Origin: a bacterium
GTDB lineage: Bacteria; Arandabacterota; Arandabacteria; Arandabacterales; Arandabacteraceae
Direction of reading: 5' to 3'
DNA length: 64,000 bases
NCBI GenBank assembly: GCA_029933125.1
Contig: JAOZOU010000009.1
Coordinates: 1 to 64,000 of the forward strand
The notes beneath the pieces are model-generated. The model was not told the DNA's origin and did no database searches. It was given only the letters and a program-made list of their open reading frames with translations. This document shows positions 17,971-26,883 of this stretch, in pieces (the first letter of the stretch is position 1; the number at the start of each line of letters is the position of its first letter). Position numbers and translations under genes: made by a program.

Positions 17971-18849
17971 TTACTCGATGTTCTGAACTTGTTCCCTTAT
18001 CTTCTCTAATTCTTCTTTTATCAACACAACATTTGTTGAGACGGTTGCGTCAGATGCTTTTGCCCCCATTGTGTTGACTTCTCTTGCCATCTCCTGAAGC
18101 AGGAAATTTAGCTTTCTTCCGACTGCACCTCCTTCGGAAAGATAACGCTTAAAGTTATTGAGGTGAACACGATAGCGAACGCACTCCTCAGTAAAATCTG
18201 TCCGTTCAGCAAAGAGAACCACTTCCTGAGCAAGCAGGGCATCATCATATTCGCCCTTTTCAGTCAACTCAGCAATCTTTGCCTTGAGACGCTGGCGAAG
18301 CTCTTCCACACGCCGAGGTAAGCGACTTTCTATTTTCTCAAGGTAGCTCAGGGTTTGGTCCACGCGATTCTCAATGTCTTTTGCGATTGCTTGTCCCTCT
18401 CTCGATTTCATCTCAAGAAGATCATCAAGCGCAATCGAGACTGCTTCCTTCACAAAGGGCAGAGCTCTTGCTGGTTCCCATTCTTCAGCCTCGCGCTTGA
18501 AAAGATCAGGCAGCAGGGCGAAGGTCTGGAGGTCAACCTTGCCTGGAAGATTGTAGCGCTGTCTGAGATTTTCAAAGAGGGCGTAATAACGATCCGCAAC
18601 TTCCTCATCGAGCTTTATTACCTCAGCAAGCCCCTCGGTATCGTCCCAGCTCACGTTTGCAAGAATTCGACCTCTCGAGATCTTTTCTTGAATCATGCTC
18701 TTTATCTCTGGCTCAAGGGGAGTCAGAAACTTGGGAAGCTTCATTGTCATCTCAAGGAAGCGATTGTTGAAAGATCTGAGTTCTACTGTGACTCTCACCC
18801 CCTTCTCTTCAATTTCGCCCCGACCATAACCAGTCATGCTACGGATCAC
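17971..18849 (-). CDS. yicC: YicC-family endoribonuclease
   Basis: A 292-residue YicC-family protein (endoribonuclease acting on RNA in the cytoplasm). It begins VIRSMTGYGRGEIEEKG and ends with the DUF1732 region LNFLLQEMAREVNTMGAKAS. GTG at 18849 is chosen over the longer frame (to 18957): GAGGAG lies 8 bases upstream, the family normally starts M-IRSMTGYG, and the promoter for this gene lies inside the longer frame. It is the first gene of the 17-gene string ending with cysS. Confidence 0.93.
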   Translation of the reverse strand: MIRSMTGYGRGEIEEKGVRVTVELRSFNNRFLEMTMKLPKFLTPLEPEIKSMIQEKISRGRILANVSWDDTEGLAEVIKLDEEVADRYYALFENLRQRYNLPGKVDLQTFALLPDLFKREAEEWEPARALPFVKEAVSIALDDLLEMKSREGQAIAKDIENRVDQTLSYLEKIESRLPRRVEELRQRLKAKIAELTEKGEYDDALLAQEVVLFAERTDFTEECVRYRVHLNNFKRYLSEGGAVGRKLNFLLQEMAREVNTMGAKASDATVSTNVVLIKEELEKIREQVQNIE

Positions 18850-18924
18850 TTCTGTACTCCTCACGCCTTCGTAGTTGTCTAAAGGAGGGACTACTGAGCC
18901 CCCACCCCGCATCCCACTCAATTG

Positions 18925-18953
18925 AGAATAAACCCAAAAAGGGGTGGTGTCAA
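18925..18953 (-). promoter_or_regulatory. Promoter of the yicC-to-cysS gene string (TTGACA-N17-TATTCT)
   Basis: A perfect TTGACA (18953-18948), a 17-base spacer and TATTCT (18930-18925) face leftward. Transcription would start near 18918, about 70 bases before the yicC GTG. No equally good promoter was noticed inside the following 14.5 kb. Confidence 0.75.
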
Positions 18954-19019
18954 TCAATTCGATCGAGAGCCGCTTATTCTCAGGGCTGTAGCGTGTTTGG
19001 CTCCCTTGGAATCAGCTGG

Positions 19020-19048
19020 TTGACACAGAAGTTGAGTGCGGGGATAAT
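19020..19048 (+). promoter_or_regulatory. Promoter of the aldo/keto reductase gene (TTGACA-N17-GATAAT)
   Basis: TTGACA at 19020-19025, 17 bases, then GATAAT at 19043-19048. The leader would be close to 195 bases, longer than for other promoters here. It is divergent from the yicC promoter 67 bases away. Confidence 0.72.
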
Positions 19049-19248
19049 GACTGTGGAACGCGAATTGTAGTACATCAGGCTCAGACCACTTTGCTATCCA
19101 GCGCTACCTCTTGCAATTGGATTGATATCTCGAGGTCGGTTGAGAGAAAAGCCTTGTAGAGCGACGAAATCTGACTTTCTTCTGTGGATTAACGATCCAA
19201 GGTGTGGTTCAAGACCATCTTGCTTCTGAGAGTTTGAGGAGGGTAGCT

Positions 19249-20430
19249 GTGGAGTATCGCAGGCACAAGGACTTGAGGATCTCGGAGGTTGGAGTTGGTT
19301 GCTATGCTCTGAGTGGAGCTTACGGGAAAAAAGATGTTGATGAGTTCAAGCGAATGCTAAGGCGTGCGTATGAGCTTGGCGTCAACTTTTTCGATACAGC
19401 TGAAGCATACGGCAATGCAGAAAAGATTCTGGGGGATGCCATCAAACCCTTTCGATCAGAAGTGCACGTTGCCACCAAGGTGGGTATTCGTAAGGGAGTC
19501 GAGCCCAATCTTTCGAAATCGTATGTAACTGCGGCATGTGAGGAAAGTCTCAGGCGGCTTGATACCGACTATATCGACCTCTACCAGGTTCACTTTGACG
19601 ATCCCAAGACACCCGTTGAGGAAACCGTCGAGGCTCTTGAAGGGCTGAAGGCTGCAGGCAAGATACGTCACTACGGGCTTGGACATCTGCCTGCCGAGAA
19701 GGTCAAGCAGTACATGTCAGTTGGAGAAGTCTTCTCTGTGCTTGTCGAGCTCAGTGCCGTTGCAACTGACGCTCGCAACAAGATGCTACCACTATGCAGG
19801 AGCAAGCAGGTTGGTGTCATTGCCTTCAGCGTAACAGGAAGAGGATTGCTTACGGGTAGATTCAAGCAGCACCCCGAGTTTGAACCCCAGGACATCCGTA
19901 ACGTCGATCCCTTGTTCAGGCGAGAGCGTTTTGAATCCGGGCTGCGCGTAGCAAGCGAGCTCACCAACATTGGCAAACGGTATGGCAAGACCCCAGCTCA
20001 GGTGGCGATTGCCTGGGTGCTTGCTCAGGCGGGCATCATCTGTGCACTTTGTGGTCCTTCGACTGTTGCTCATCTTGAAGAGAACGTTGGCGGGAGCGGC
20101 TGGCAACTGACCGATGAGGATCTTGCCAGGCTTGAAGACTTACTTGAGCACGAAGCAGCCTTTGTCACAGAACAGCAGAGGGTTGGGATTAAGGAGATTC
20201 TTTCGGGTCGGCTACCAGACGAACCACACCAGGCCTTTAGCGATCTTATCTATGCAATTGAGACAGCAGTCTCGCTTGACCTGACAACCGAGGCGGAGGT
20301 GCTGCCTACCTTCAAAGAACTCTACGCGCTCCGGGGTAAGCTCGATGAGAGCAGCCGTTCCAAACTTGAAGAAGTTCAGGACAGGTTGCGCAGTCTCATT
20401 GGCTTTGTTGACGGAGACACCAATCCGTGA
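19249..20430 (+). CDS. Aldo/keto reductase
   Basis: A 393-residue NADPH-dependent oxidoreductase of the aldo/keto reductase superfamily. The tetrad region is visible: Asp and Tyr in NFFDTAEAYGNAEKIL, Lys in VHVATKVG, and His in LYQVHFDDP. The cofactor end is ALCGPSTVAHLEENVG. The normal barrel ends near residue 320. The last 70 residues (from GIKEILSGRLPD) are an additional helical tail also seen in some bacterial homologues. GTG at 19249 is preferred because GAGGAGGGT precedes it and it gives the typical VEYRRHKDLRISEVGVG start. The substrate is unknown. A composite repeat begins 6 bases after the stop. Confidence 0.92.
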   Translation: MEYRRHKDLRISEVGVGCYALSGAYGKKDVDEFKRMLRRAYELGVNFFDTAEAYGNAEKILGDAIKPFRSEVHVATKVGIRKGVEPNLSKSYVTAACEESLRRLDTDYIDLYQVHFDDPKTPVEETVEALEGLKAAGKIRHYGLGHLPAEKVKQYMSVGEVFSVLVELSAVATDARNKMLPLCRSKQVGVIAFSVTGRGLLTGRFKQHPEFEPQDIRNVDPLFRRERFESGLRVASELTNIGKRYGKTPAQVAIAWVLAQAGIICALCGPSTVAHLEENVGGSGWQLTDEDLARLEDLLEHEAAFVTEQQRVGIKEILSGRLPDEPHQAFSDLIYAIETAVSLDLTTEAEVLPTFKELYALRGKLDESSRSKLEEVQDRLRSLIGFVDGDTNP

Positions 20431-20436
20431 GCCCTC

Positions 20437-20576
20437 GGGGTCGGAGCTAAAAATCGGCAAATCCCCCCAATTGGGGTCGGAGCTAAAAATCTGCATTCCA
20501 GCTTCTTTGGCACGGTCTGTGCAATTGCAAGTTAGGTGCCAGCCACGCCTTCGTGCACGTTTTTAGCTCCGACCCC
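20437..20576. repeat. Composite palindromic repeat, cluster 1 (two direct copies and one inverted copy)
   Basis: The 17-mer GGGGTCGGAGCTAAAAA occurs at 20437-20453 and 20473-20489 (period 36), and its exact inverse complement at 20560-20576. Between the direct copies lies the perfect palindrome CCCCAATTGGGG. The last direct copy and the inverted copy could pair over 17 bases around a 70-base loop that starts and ends near TGCA. The element fills the gap between the stop of the aldo/keto reductase gene and the start of rqcH. The arrangement resembles REP/BIME elements moved by RAYT transposases (inference). No transposase gene is nearby. Confidence 0.85.
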
Positions 20577-20603
20577 GGAGGCCGGGTGTGGTATGATGGA
20601 GGT

Positions 20604-22304
20604 ATGGCGATTGGGCTGGATTCGTTTGGCGTAACCTTTCTCGCAAGAGACCTTAAGCAAGCAATAGTCGACCTTGAAATTGGCGGCGTTCTGCTTGCTG
20701 GCGATAGGCTGCTGACACTAAACCTCAGTGGACGATCCCGACTCGACCTACGCATCCTTCTCGATCCAACCTTACCACTGGCTTGTGCTGGTCCAGCCTC
20801 CAAGCGCAACACCAAACACGAAGACCCCCCTCATGTGCAGAGGTTTGAAGAGCACCTCTTGGGAACAACCATCGTCGATGTCTCCCAGATAGACCTTGAT
20901 CGCATTCTGCTACTTACAGTTGAAACCGAAAGGGCGAGACTGCGGCTCTATGTCGAGCTCATTCCTCCATTCCCCAACGTGTTCTTGACCGACACTAACG
21001 ATATACTCATAGAGCCTTTGTTTAAGACTGGAATGCGGACGCGGAGGCGAGCGCTTTCAAGAGGTAAGCCCTATGTCGTCCCTGAGCCCACCGCCAAGAT
21101 TCATCCGAGTGACGCTGACGACACCTTGCTCGAAAAGATTGGCTCAAACGCTGACCCCGAGATTCTGAGCAAGCAAATAGTCGGCATAAGCCCCTTTGTG
21201 TCTCGTGAGATAGTTACTCGCAGCAAGGCATCGAGTCTCGGTCGGGCTTTGAAGGAGTTGCTTTCATCCTATAGGTCTGCCTCGATTGAGCCGTGTATCT
21301 TCGAGACTGTACCTGAGCTCAGTCCCAACCCACCGCATCTTGGGATAGCCTGGTTTAGACCAAGGCTTGATGGCGTAAGCAACGTAAGACGAGTCGGCTC
21401 AATGAATGAAGCCACGTGCCGGCTGCTCGAGCACTACCTCGAAACTACCCAGCTTGAACGCCAGCGAGCACATCTTGCAAGGCTTATAGGTCGAGAGATC
21501 AAAAGGCTCGAACACAAACTCAGAGAGATCCCACCGAGAGAGGCTGAGCTGGCAAAGGCTGATTCATATCGCAAGCTCGGAGAACTCCTCGTCGCTAACC
21601 TCAATAGGGTCAAGAAGGGTGACGCCAAGATAAGTGTGATTGACCTCTATGATCCGGATCAGAAGGCAGTTGACATTCCGCTTGAGCCAGCCTTGAGCCC
21701 CCAGGAAAATGTCGAACTCTATTTCAAGAAGGCGAGAAAGGCAAGGCGACGGGCTGAGATGGCTGACATGAGGCGAACCGAGATAACCAAGCGCATCACC
21801 CAACTTGGCCACCTGCTCGATGCGCTCAAGCAAGCCAGTATTTCAGAGCAACATCTCCAGGGTATCGCCTCCAGGGTCGAGCGCAAAAAGCACGGAGTGA
21901 AGCAGGAAGCAAAGGATATCGATGCCAGAGCCTTGAGCCTTGGGATTCGCCCTCGCCGCTATGTCGTAAGTGGCAGCTGGACGGTACTTGTCGGAAGATC
22001 TGCCAAGGAAAATGACATCCTCACCCATAAGTATGCTCGGCCCTCAGACCTTTTCTTCCATGCTCGCCAGGCTCAAGGCTCACATGTGATTCTTAAAAAG
22101 GGTAAGACCAAGACCGAGGTCTCAAAAGAGGCAATCCTTGAGGCTGCTGCAATCGCTGCCTACTACAGCAAGGCTCGCACCTCAAAGCATGTGCCGGTCT
22201 CCTATACTGAGAAACGCTATGTCAAGAAGGTGAGAAAAGGTCCACCCGGACTCGTCACCCTCCTCAGAGAAAAGGTCGTCTTCGTCGATCCCACCCTCCC
22301 CTGA
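20604..22304 (+). CDS. rqcH: RqcH/NFACT-family ribosome quality control protein
   Basis: A 566-residue NFACT protein (RqcH, formerly fibronectin-binding protein A). RqcH binds stalled 50S-peptidyl-tRNA complexes and adds C-terminal alanine tails that mark the peptide for degradation. NFACT-N comes first, the central coiled coil starts around residue 290 (LEHYLETTQLERQRAHLARL), and NFACT-R is near residue 460 (ENDILTHKYARPSDLFFHAR, GSHVILKKGK). ATG at 20604 is preferred because GGAGG precedes it; the longer frame runs through the repeat. It ends 10 bases before the convergent propeller gene. Confidence 0.92.
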   Translation: MAIGLDSFGVTFLARDLKQAIVDLEIGGVLLAGDRLLTLNLSGRSRLDLRILLDPTLPLACAGPASKRNTKHEDPPHVQRFEEHLLGTTIVDVSQIDLDRILLLTVETERARLRLYVELIPPFPNVFLTDTNDILIEPLFKTGMRTRRRALSRGKPYVVPEPTAKIHPSDADDTLLEKIGSNADPEILSKQIVGISPFVSREIVTRSKASSLGRALKELLSSYRSASIEPCIFETVPELSPNPPHLGIAWFRPRLDGVSNVRRVGSMNEATCRLLEHYLETTQLERQRAHLARLIGREIKRLEHKLREIPPREAELAKADSYRKLGELLVANLNRVKKGDAKISVIDLYDPDQKAVDIPLEPALSPQENVELYFKKARKARRRAEMADMRRTEITKRITQLGHLLDALKQASISEQHLQGIASRVERKKHGVKQEAKDIDARALSLGIRPRRYVVSGSWTVLVGRSAKENDILTHKYARPSDLFFHARQAQGSHVILKKGKTKTEVSKEAILEAAAIAAYYSKARTSKHVPVSYTEKRYVKKVRKGPPGLVTLLREKVVFVDPTLP

Positions 22305-22314
22305 GCCAACTGCA

Positions 22315-25300
22315 TCAGCGCATAAGAACCACCTTAGCAGTCGCCGACTGCCTGCCAGATGAGATTCTTACAAAATAGATACCAGCCGAGACGGCTCTCT
22401 CATTCCTTGACATACCGCTCCAGACCAAGGAGTGCATACCAGGTGATAGATGCCCTGCCTCGCTCTCCCACACCAGCCTACCTGCAACGTCATAAACAGA
22501 GACCCGTACATCACCAAAGGTCGGAATTGTAAAAGATATCTGGAAATTCTCGTGGCTCGGGTTGGGTACAATTTTGGCGATGCCAAAGGCGAGGTGCTGG
22601 CCCCCACCTTGAGAAACACCCGCTATGTCAACATCTCCCTCCCACCGCCGTGCATATATCTCAGGATTACCATCCCTCTCATCCCGCCACACAACGGCTA
22701 TCTTGCCTAAGGCATCGGCAGCCACAGAAGGCAAAGCACAAGAGCCGCTCTCGGATGACAGCCTCGCCTCCCTTGACCAAATCGAAGTGTACGACTTGTA
22801 GTAGATTGCCTCAGCCTCGTCATAGGTGTCCTCCCAGACCAAATGAAAGCGGCCCCTTCCATCACCACAGATATTGGGCGTCGTGCCAGTACCAAAAATT
22901 TCACCCAGGTCAGTCCACGACCCGCCTTCGTAAAGCATCCCCCGTATGGATGTATCACTCCCATCTTGCTCCTCCCACACCACCATTACCCTGCCACCGT
23001 CGTCGCAGCCAACCGATGGACGCGTCGAGAGACCCGGAGTCGCTACCAGCCTAGTAGAACTGCTCCACACCGAACCATCCCAGACCTTGTAGTAAATCTC
23101 ACTATTGCCATCACGTGTATCTTCCCAGACCACGTAGACATTGCCAAGGCTGTCAGCTGCCCCAGCCGGATAGCGTGACACTGCCCCATCGCTGGTGAGC
23201 CTTTCTTCAGTCCACCCTAAACCATCCCATCTAACGCAGTATATCTCCCAGTTGCCATCACGACTGTCCTGGAAGAATATGAATGGCTCATCACCCGCAC
23301 TCACTGCCAACGAAGGATAGTCTGACACACCACTATTGCTGGTCAGTCTTCGATTTGCCTCCCAGATTAAGCCATCATAGTGCTTATAGTATATCTCCCA
23401 GTTGCCATCACGACTGTCCTTCCAGCACAAGTGGAGCTCGTCACCCACCCCACCACAAATTGAAGGGAGCTGGGATGAAGCCGCATCATAAGTCAGCCGC
23501 GTCTCCGGTAGCCAGCTCACTCCATTCCACTTGCGGTAGTAAATCTCATAATTGCCATCACGATTGTCATACCAGACAACATGCACGTGACCACTTGCCT
23601 CCCTTACAACACACTTACTGTTGTTCCACGAAGTTGTCGATGAGTAAGTATCGAAGCTTACGCGCTCTTCTTCACCCCAAGGTGTGTCAATGATGAGAAT
23701 GGCGTCAGCGAGGAACGCCTCCTGCAGGTCAGAATCGGAATTCTTAAGCCAGACCTGCCAGTAGCCCGGCTCTGCCCCGCAGAGATCAAAATCACATTTG
23801 ATGTAAGAGTCCGAAAGCCTTGTCACATTCTGTGCAAAAATCGGTTCCTCACCCACCCGCTCGAGCCAGACTGAGGGATTGCCAGCAAAACCGGTCCCTG
23901 TTAGAACGGCATTTACAGGGAAGACGTTGCCAGCTTCCGTTGGGGAAAACCTCGCTATAGCTGCACGTGTCTCACTAGCTGACCAATGCTTATAGTATAT
24001 CTCACTGTTGCCGCCGCCTTGATCATGGCACCAGACGACGTGCACATTCCCGACCGCATCAGTATCCAGGCGACCGGCTTCATCGCGGGTCGAATTATAT
24101 GTCAACCGCTCATCCGGCCACCATCTCACGCCGTCGTACCGCTTGTAATATATCTCATAGTTACCATCACGGCCATCTTGCCACACCACATGCACATTAC
24201 CACTTCCATCAGTCGCTACTGACGGAGCCTCAGAACTGCCTGAAGCATTCGTCAGTCGCTCATCTGGCCCCCAACTCACACCGTCATACCGCTTGTAATA
24301 AATCTCATAGTTACCATCACGGCCATCTTGCCACACCACATGCACATTACCACTTCCATCAGTCGCTACTGATGGATGCCAGGAGTCGCCTGAAGCATCA
24401 GTCAAACGCTCATCTGCTCCCCAACTCACACCATCATAAATTTTATGGTATATCTCCCAGTTACCGTCACGATAATCTTGCCACACAACATGGATGTTCC
24501 CACTAGTGTCCACGGTCACCTCAGGCATTCGAGATTCGCCTGAAGCAACAGTCAATCGCTCATCCGGCCCCCAACTTGCACCATCATAAACTTTGTGGTA
24601 TATCTCCCAGTTACCATCACGGCTCTCTTCCCATACAACGTGCTGATTGCCATCGCTATCCACGGCAACCGCAGCCCACTCAGAATTGCCAGGATCGTTC
24701 GTCAACCGCTCATCCGGCCCCCAACTTACACCATCATAAACTTTGTGGTATATCTCCCAGTTGCCGTCGCGATAATCCTTCCAGAAAACGTGTAAGTTTC
24801 CGCCGAGGTCTCTTAGTAGCCGTGGATGGAACGAGCTCCCCGAAGCATTAGTTAAGCGTTCATCTGGCCCCCAGGTCACGCCATCATAGCGCTTATAGTA
24901 TATCTCTCCATTCCCATCTCGCTCATCCCACCACACAACATGGAGACAGACCCCATCGACGAGTACCCGAGGAGATTGGGAACTGTCATTAGCATAGGTA
25001 AGCTGCTCTTCAGGTAGCCACTCCCCAGCTGGCATAACATAGAAACCGAAGGGGAGCGTGTCTGGCTGTCCATCTGGATTCTTGACAATAACATCCCAGT
25101 AGCCAGGGGCAGCGTTCTCGAGATCTGCGGTACAGGTTAGCCTGTCAGAACTCTCAACGCGGATGTTATGACACACGATCCGGGGTTCACCAGGCTTTTC
25201 AAGCCAGACAGAATCAGGAAAGAAAAAGCCAGAACCCGATAGATTTGTGATGCGCACTAATTCATGGCTGTAGCCTTCATCGGGTTCAATCGAGTTAATC

Positions 25301-26472
25301 TGCGGCTTCTCAAGTGTGCCGTTATACCATTCCTTCCAGTATAGCTCCCAGCCGCCATCACGGTTGTCATACCACGCAACATGCACGTTCCCACTTTCAT
25401 CCGTCACTACTGATGGATACCAGGAGTCGCCCGAAGCAACAGTCAAACGCTCATCCGGTCCCCAACTCGCCCCATCATACCGCTTATAATAAATCTCATA
25501 GTTACCATCACGATTGTCATACCACACCACATGCACGTTACCGCCGGTGTCCGTTCCTACAGAAGGGCTATATGAGTCTCCTGAGGCATTTGTCAACCGC
25601 TCATCTGGTCCCCAGCTCATACCATCATACCGCTTGTAGTATATCTCATAGTTGCCATCACGATTGTCATGCCACACAACATGCACATTACCACTTCCAT
25701 CAGTCGCCACTGATGGATACCGAGAGTAGCCCGAAGCAACTGTCAATCGCTCATCAGAACCCCAACTCATACCATCATACCGCTTGTAATAAATCTCATA
25801 GTCGCCATCACGATTGTCATGCCACACAACATGCACATTACCACTTCCATCAGTCGCTACTGATGGATACCGAGAGTAGCCCGAAGCAACTGTCAATCGC
25901 TCATCAGAACCCCAACTCACACCATCATACCGCTTATAGTATATCTCTGAGTCGCCATCCCGATGATCCCACCACACCACATGTACATTCCCGCTCATAT
26001 CGACTGCGACCGAGGGATCCTGGGAGAGCCCAGCTGAGTTCGTCAACCGCTCATCTGCCCCCCAACTAACACCGTCATATCGCTTATAGTAAATCTCCCA
26101 GTCGCCATCACGATAGTCCTCCCACACGATATGAACATTACCACTTACGTCCGCAGCCATCCACGCACCCCTAGACTGTCCACCTGCATTCGTCAAGCGT
26201 TCAACAGGGCTCCAACCCGTCCCATCGTAACGCTTGTAGTAAATCTCATCGCTGCCATCGCGAGTGTCCTCCCACACCACATGCACGTTACCAAACAAGT
26301 CCGTGGTCACACACCTACCCATTTCAGCCGAAACCTGGGAAGTGGGTGGATCAGTCAGACGCCAGTCAAAGAACCAGCCAGCAGCTGCCCGACTTGCAAA
26401 GCACAGACCCAGTGCTATCAAGATCGCAAAAGACCAACCGAACGCTTCGCTTGTGGGTCTATCACGACGCAT
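22315..26472 (-). CDS. Giant secreted protein with three 7-bladed propellers and FlgD-like C-terminus
   Basis: About 1385 residues. A signal peptide (FAILIALGLCFASRAAAGW) is followed by 21 repeats of about 50 residues with consensus GNVHVVWxDxRDGNxEIYYK, then YDGVSWGPDERLT. The repeats fall in three blocks of exactly seven. Blocks are separated by two TIG/IPT-like domains of about 105 residues (SIEPDEGYSHELVRITNLSG... and RFSPTEAGNVFPVNAVLTGT...). The end is a FlgD/T9SS-like domain (AKIVPNPSHENFQISFTIP ... VYDVAGRLVW). This predicts three sialidase-like 7-bladed beta-propellers on a string, secreted or on the surface. No catalytic residues are recognised. The start is placed at 26472, 7 bases after AAGGGGG. 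Confidence 0.88.
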   Translation of the reverse strand: MRRDRPTSEAFGWSFAILIALGLCFASRAAAGWFFDWRLTDPPTSQVSAEMGRCVTTDLFGNVHVVWEDTRDGSDEIYYKRYDGTGWSPVERLTNAGGQSRGAWMAADVSGNVHIVWEDYRDGDWEIYYKRYDGVSWGADERLTNSAGLSQDPSVAVDMSGNVHVVWWDHRDGDSEIYYKRYDGVSWGSDERLTVASGYSRYPSVATDGSGNVHVVWHDNRDGDYEIYYKRYDGMSWGSDERLTVASGYSRYPSVATDGSGNVHVVWHDNRDGNYEIYYKRYDGMSWGPDERLTNASGDSYSPSVGTDTGGNVHVVWYDNRDGNYEIYYKRYDGASWGPDERLTVASGDSWYPSVVTDESGNVHVAWYDNRDGGWELYWKEWYNGTLEKPQINSIEPDEGYSHELVRITNLSGSGFFFPDSVWLEKPGEPRIVCHNIRVESSDRLTCTADLENAAPGYWDVIVKNPDGQPDTLPFGFYVMPAGEWLPEEQLTYANDSSQSPRVLVDGVCLHVVWWDERDGNGEIYYKRYDGVTWGPDERLTNASGSSFHPRLLRDLGGNLHVFWKDYRDGNWEIYHKVYDGVSWGPDERLTNDPGNSEWAAVAVDSDGNQHVVWEESRDGNWEIYHKVYDGASWGPDERLTVASGESRMPEVTVDTSGNIHVVWQDYRDGNWEIYHKIYDGVSWGADERLTDASGDSWHPSVATDGSGNVHVVWQDGRDGNYEIYYKRYDGVSWGPDERLTNASGSSEAPSVATDGSGNVHVVWQDGRDGNYEIYYKRYDGVRWWPDERLTYNSTRDEAGRLDTDAVGNVHVVWCHDQGGGNSEIYYKHWSASETRAAIARFSPTEAGNVFPVNAVLTGTGFAGNPSVWLERVGEEPIFAQNVTRLSDSYIKCDFDLCGAEPGYWQVWLKNSDSDLQEAFLADAILIIDTPWGEEERVSFDTYSSTTSWNNSKCVVREASGHVHVVWYDNRDGNYEIYYRKWNGVSWLPETRLTYDAASSQLPSICGGVGDELHLCWKDSRDGNWEIYYKHYDGLIWEANRRLTSNSGVSDYPSLAVSAGDEPFIFFQDSRDGNWEIYCVRWDGLGWTEERLTSDGAVSRYPAGAADSLGNVYVVWEDTRDGNSEIYYKVWDGSVWSSSTRLVATPGLSTRPSVGCDDGGRVMVVWEEQDGSDTSIRGMLYEGGSWTDLGEIFGTGTTPNICGDGRGRFHLVWEDTYDEAEAIYYKSYTSIWSREARLSSESGSCALPSVAADALGKIAVVWRDERDGNPEIYARRWEGDVDIAGVSQGGGQHLAFGIAKIVPNPSHENFQISFTIPTFGDVRVSVYDVAGRLVWESEAGHLSPGMHSLVWSGMSRNERAVSAGIYFVRISSGRQSATAKVVLMR
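24100..26300 (-). repeat. About 150-base coding tandem repeats of propeller blades
   Basis: Blade-coding units recur every 150 bases or so. The pairs around 25640-25790/25790-25940 and 24130-24280/24280-24430 are nearly identical, which indicates recent unit duplication or gene conversion within the propeller gene. Confidence 0.8.
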
Positions 26473-26612
26473 AGCCATTCCCCCTTTTGAAAGCCTTTGA
26501 AGCATTCTACTCAAAAACATAGCGGCCAACCCGCAGCCACGAACAAAAACCCGGAGAGACGCTCACAATGTCACAGCAGCCCAGCCTGCGCCAACATTGG
26601 AACCAATTAGCC

Positions 26613-26641
26613 ATTATAGCACACAAGATGCGCTATTTCAA
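26613..26641 (-). promoter_or_regulatory. Promoter of the three-propeller gene (TTGAAA-N17-TATAAT)
   Basis: TTGAAA (26641-26636), 17 bases and a perfect TATAAT (26618-26613) face leftward. Transcription would start near 26606, giving a leader of about 130 bases. Confidence 0.75.
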
Positions 26642-26699
26642 CACCTTCTCGTACTTTTGCGGGGAATGGGTGGGGAGAACCCGCTTTCGATGAAACTGT

Positions 26700-26728
26700 T
26701 TTACATCCTCCACTTCGTTTGATAAAAT
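26700..26728 (+). promoter_or_regulatory. Promoter of the FG-GAP protein gene (TTTACA-N17-TAAAAT)
   Basis: TTTACA at 26700-26705, 17 bases and TAAAAT at 26723-26728, divergent from the propeller gene promoter. The leader would be about 150 bases and contains the stem-loop at 26794-26832. Confidence 0.65.
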
Positions 26729-26793
26729 GGGCGGCCGGCAAGAGAATCTTAACCAAAGGCTGCTGATTGTTCTGCGGGTCTGTCCGAGAGTGC

Positions 26794-26832
26794 AGGAAGG
26801 GCTAGGGATAGCAGCTACCCAAATCCCTTCCT
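26794..26832 (+). promoter_or_regulatory. Candidate structured RNA leader of the FG-GAP gene
   Basis: AGGAAGGG (26794-26801) pairs perfectly with CCCTTCCT (26825-26832). Inside, GGG-A-TAG (26805-26811) pairs with CTA-CCC (26815-26820) around loop CAG with one bulged A. No T-run follows and a ribosome-binding site lies about 40 bases on. I do not recognise a riboswitch class. Confidence 0.4.
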
Positions 26833-26883
26833 CACGGTTGATGGGAAATATCGCTTCTGCCTTTCAATTGGGGGTGATTTTCC

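Noticed and set aside
22450-26490. Many plus-strand open frames rich in His and Ser opposite the propeller gene
   Set aside because: They are antisense shadows of the periodic blade codons.
26794-26832. Known riboswitch (c-di-GMP or cobalamin type)
   Set aside because: Conserved sequence elements of those classes were not found.
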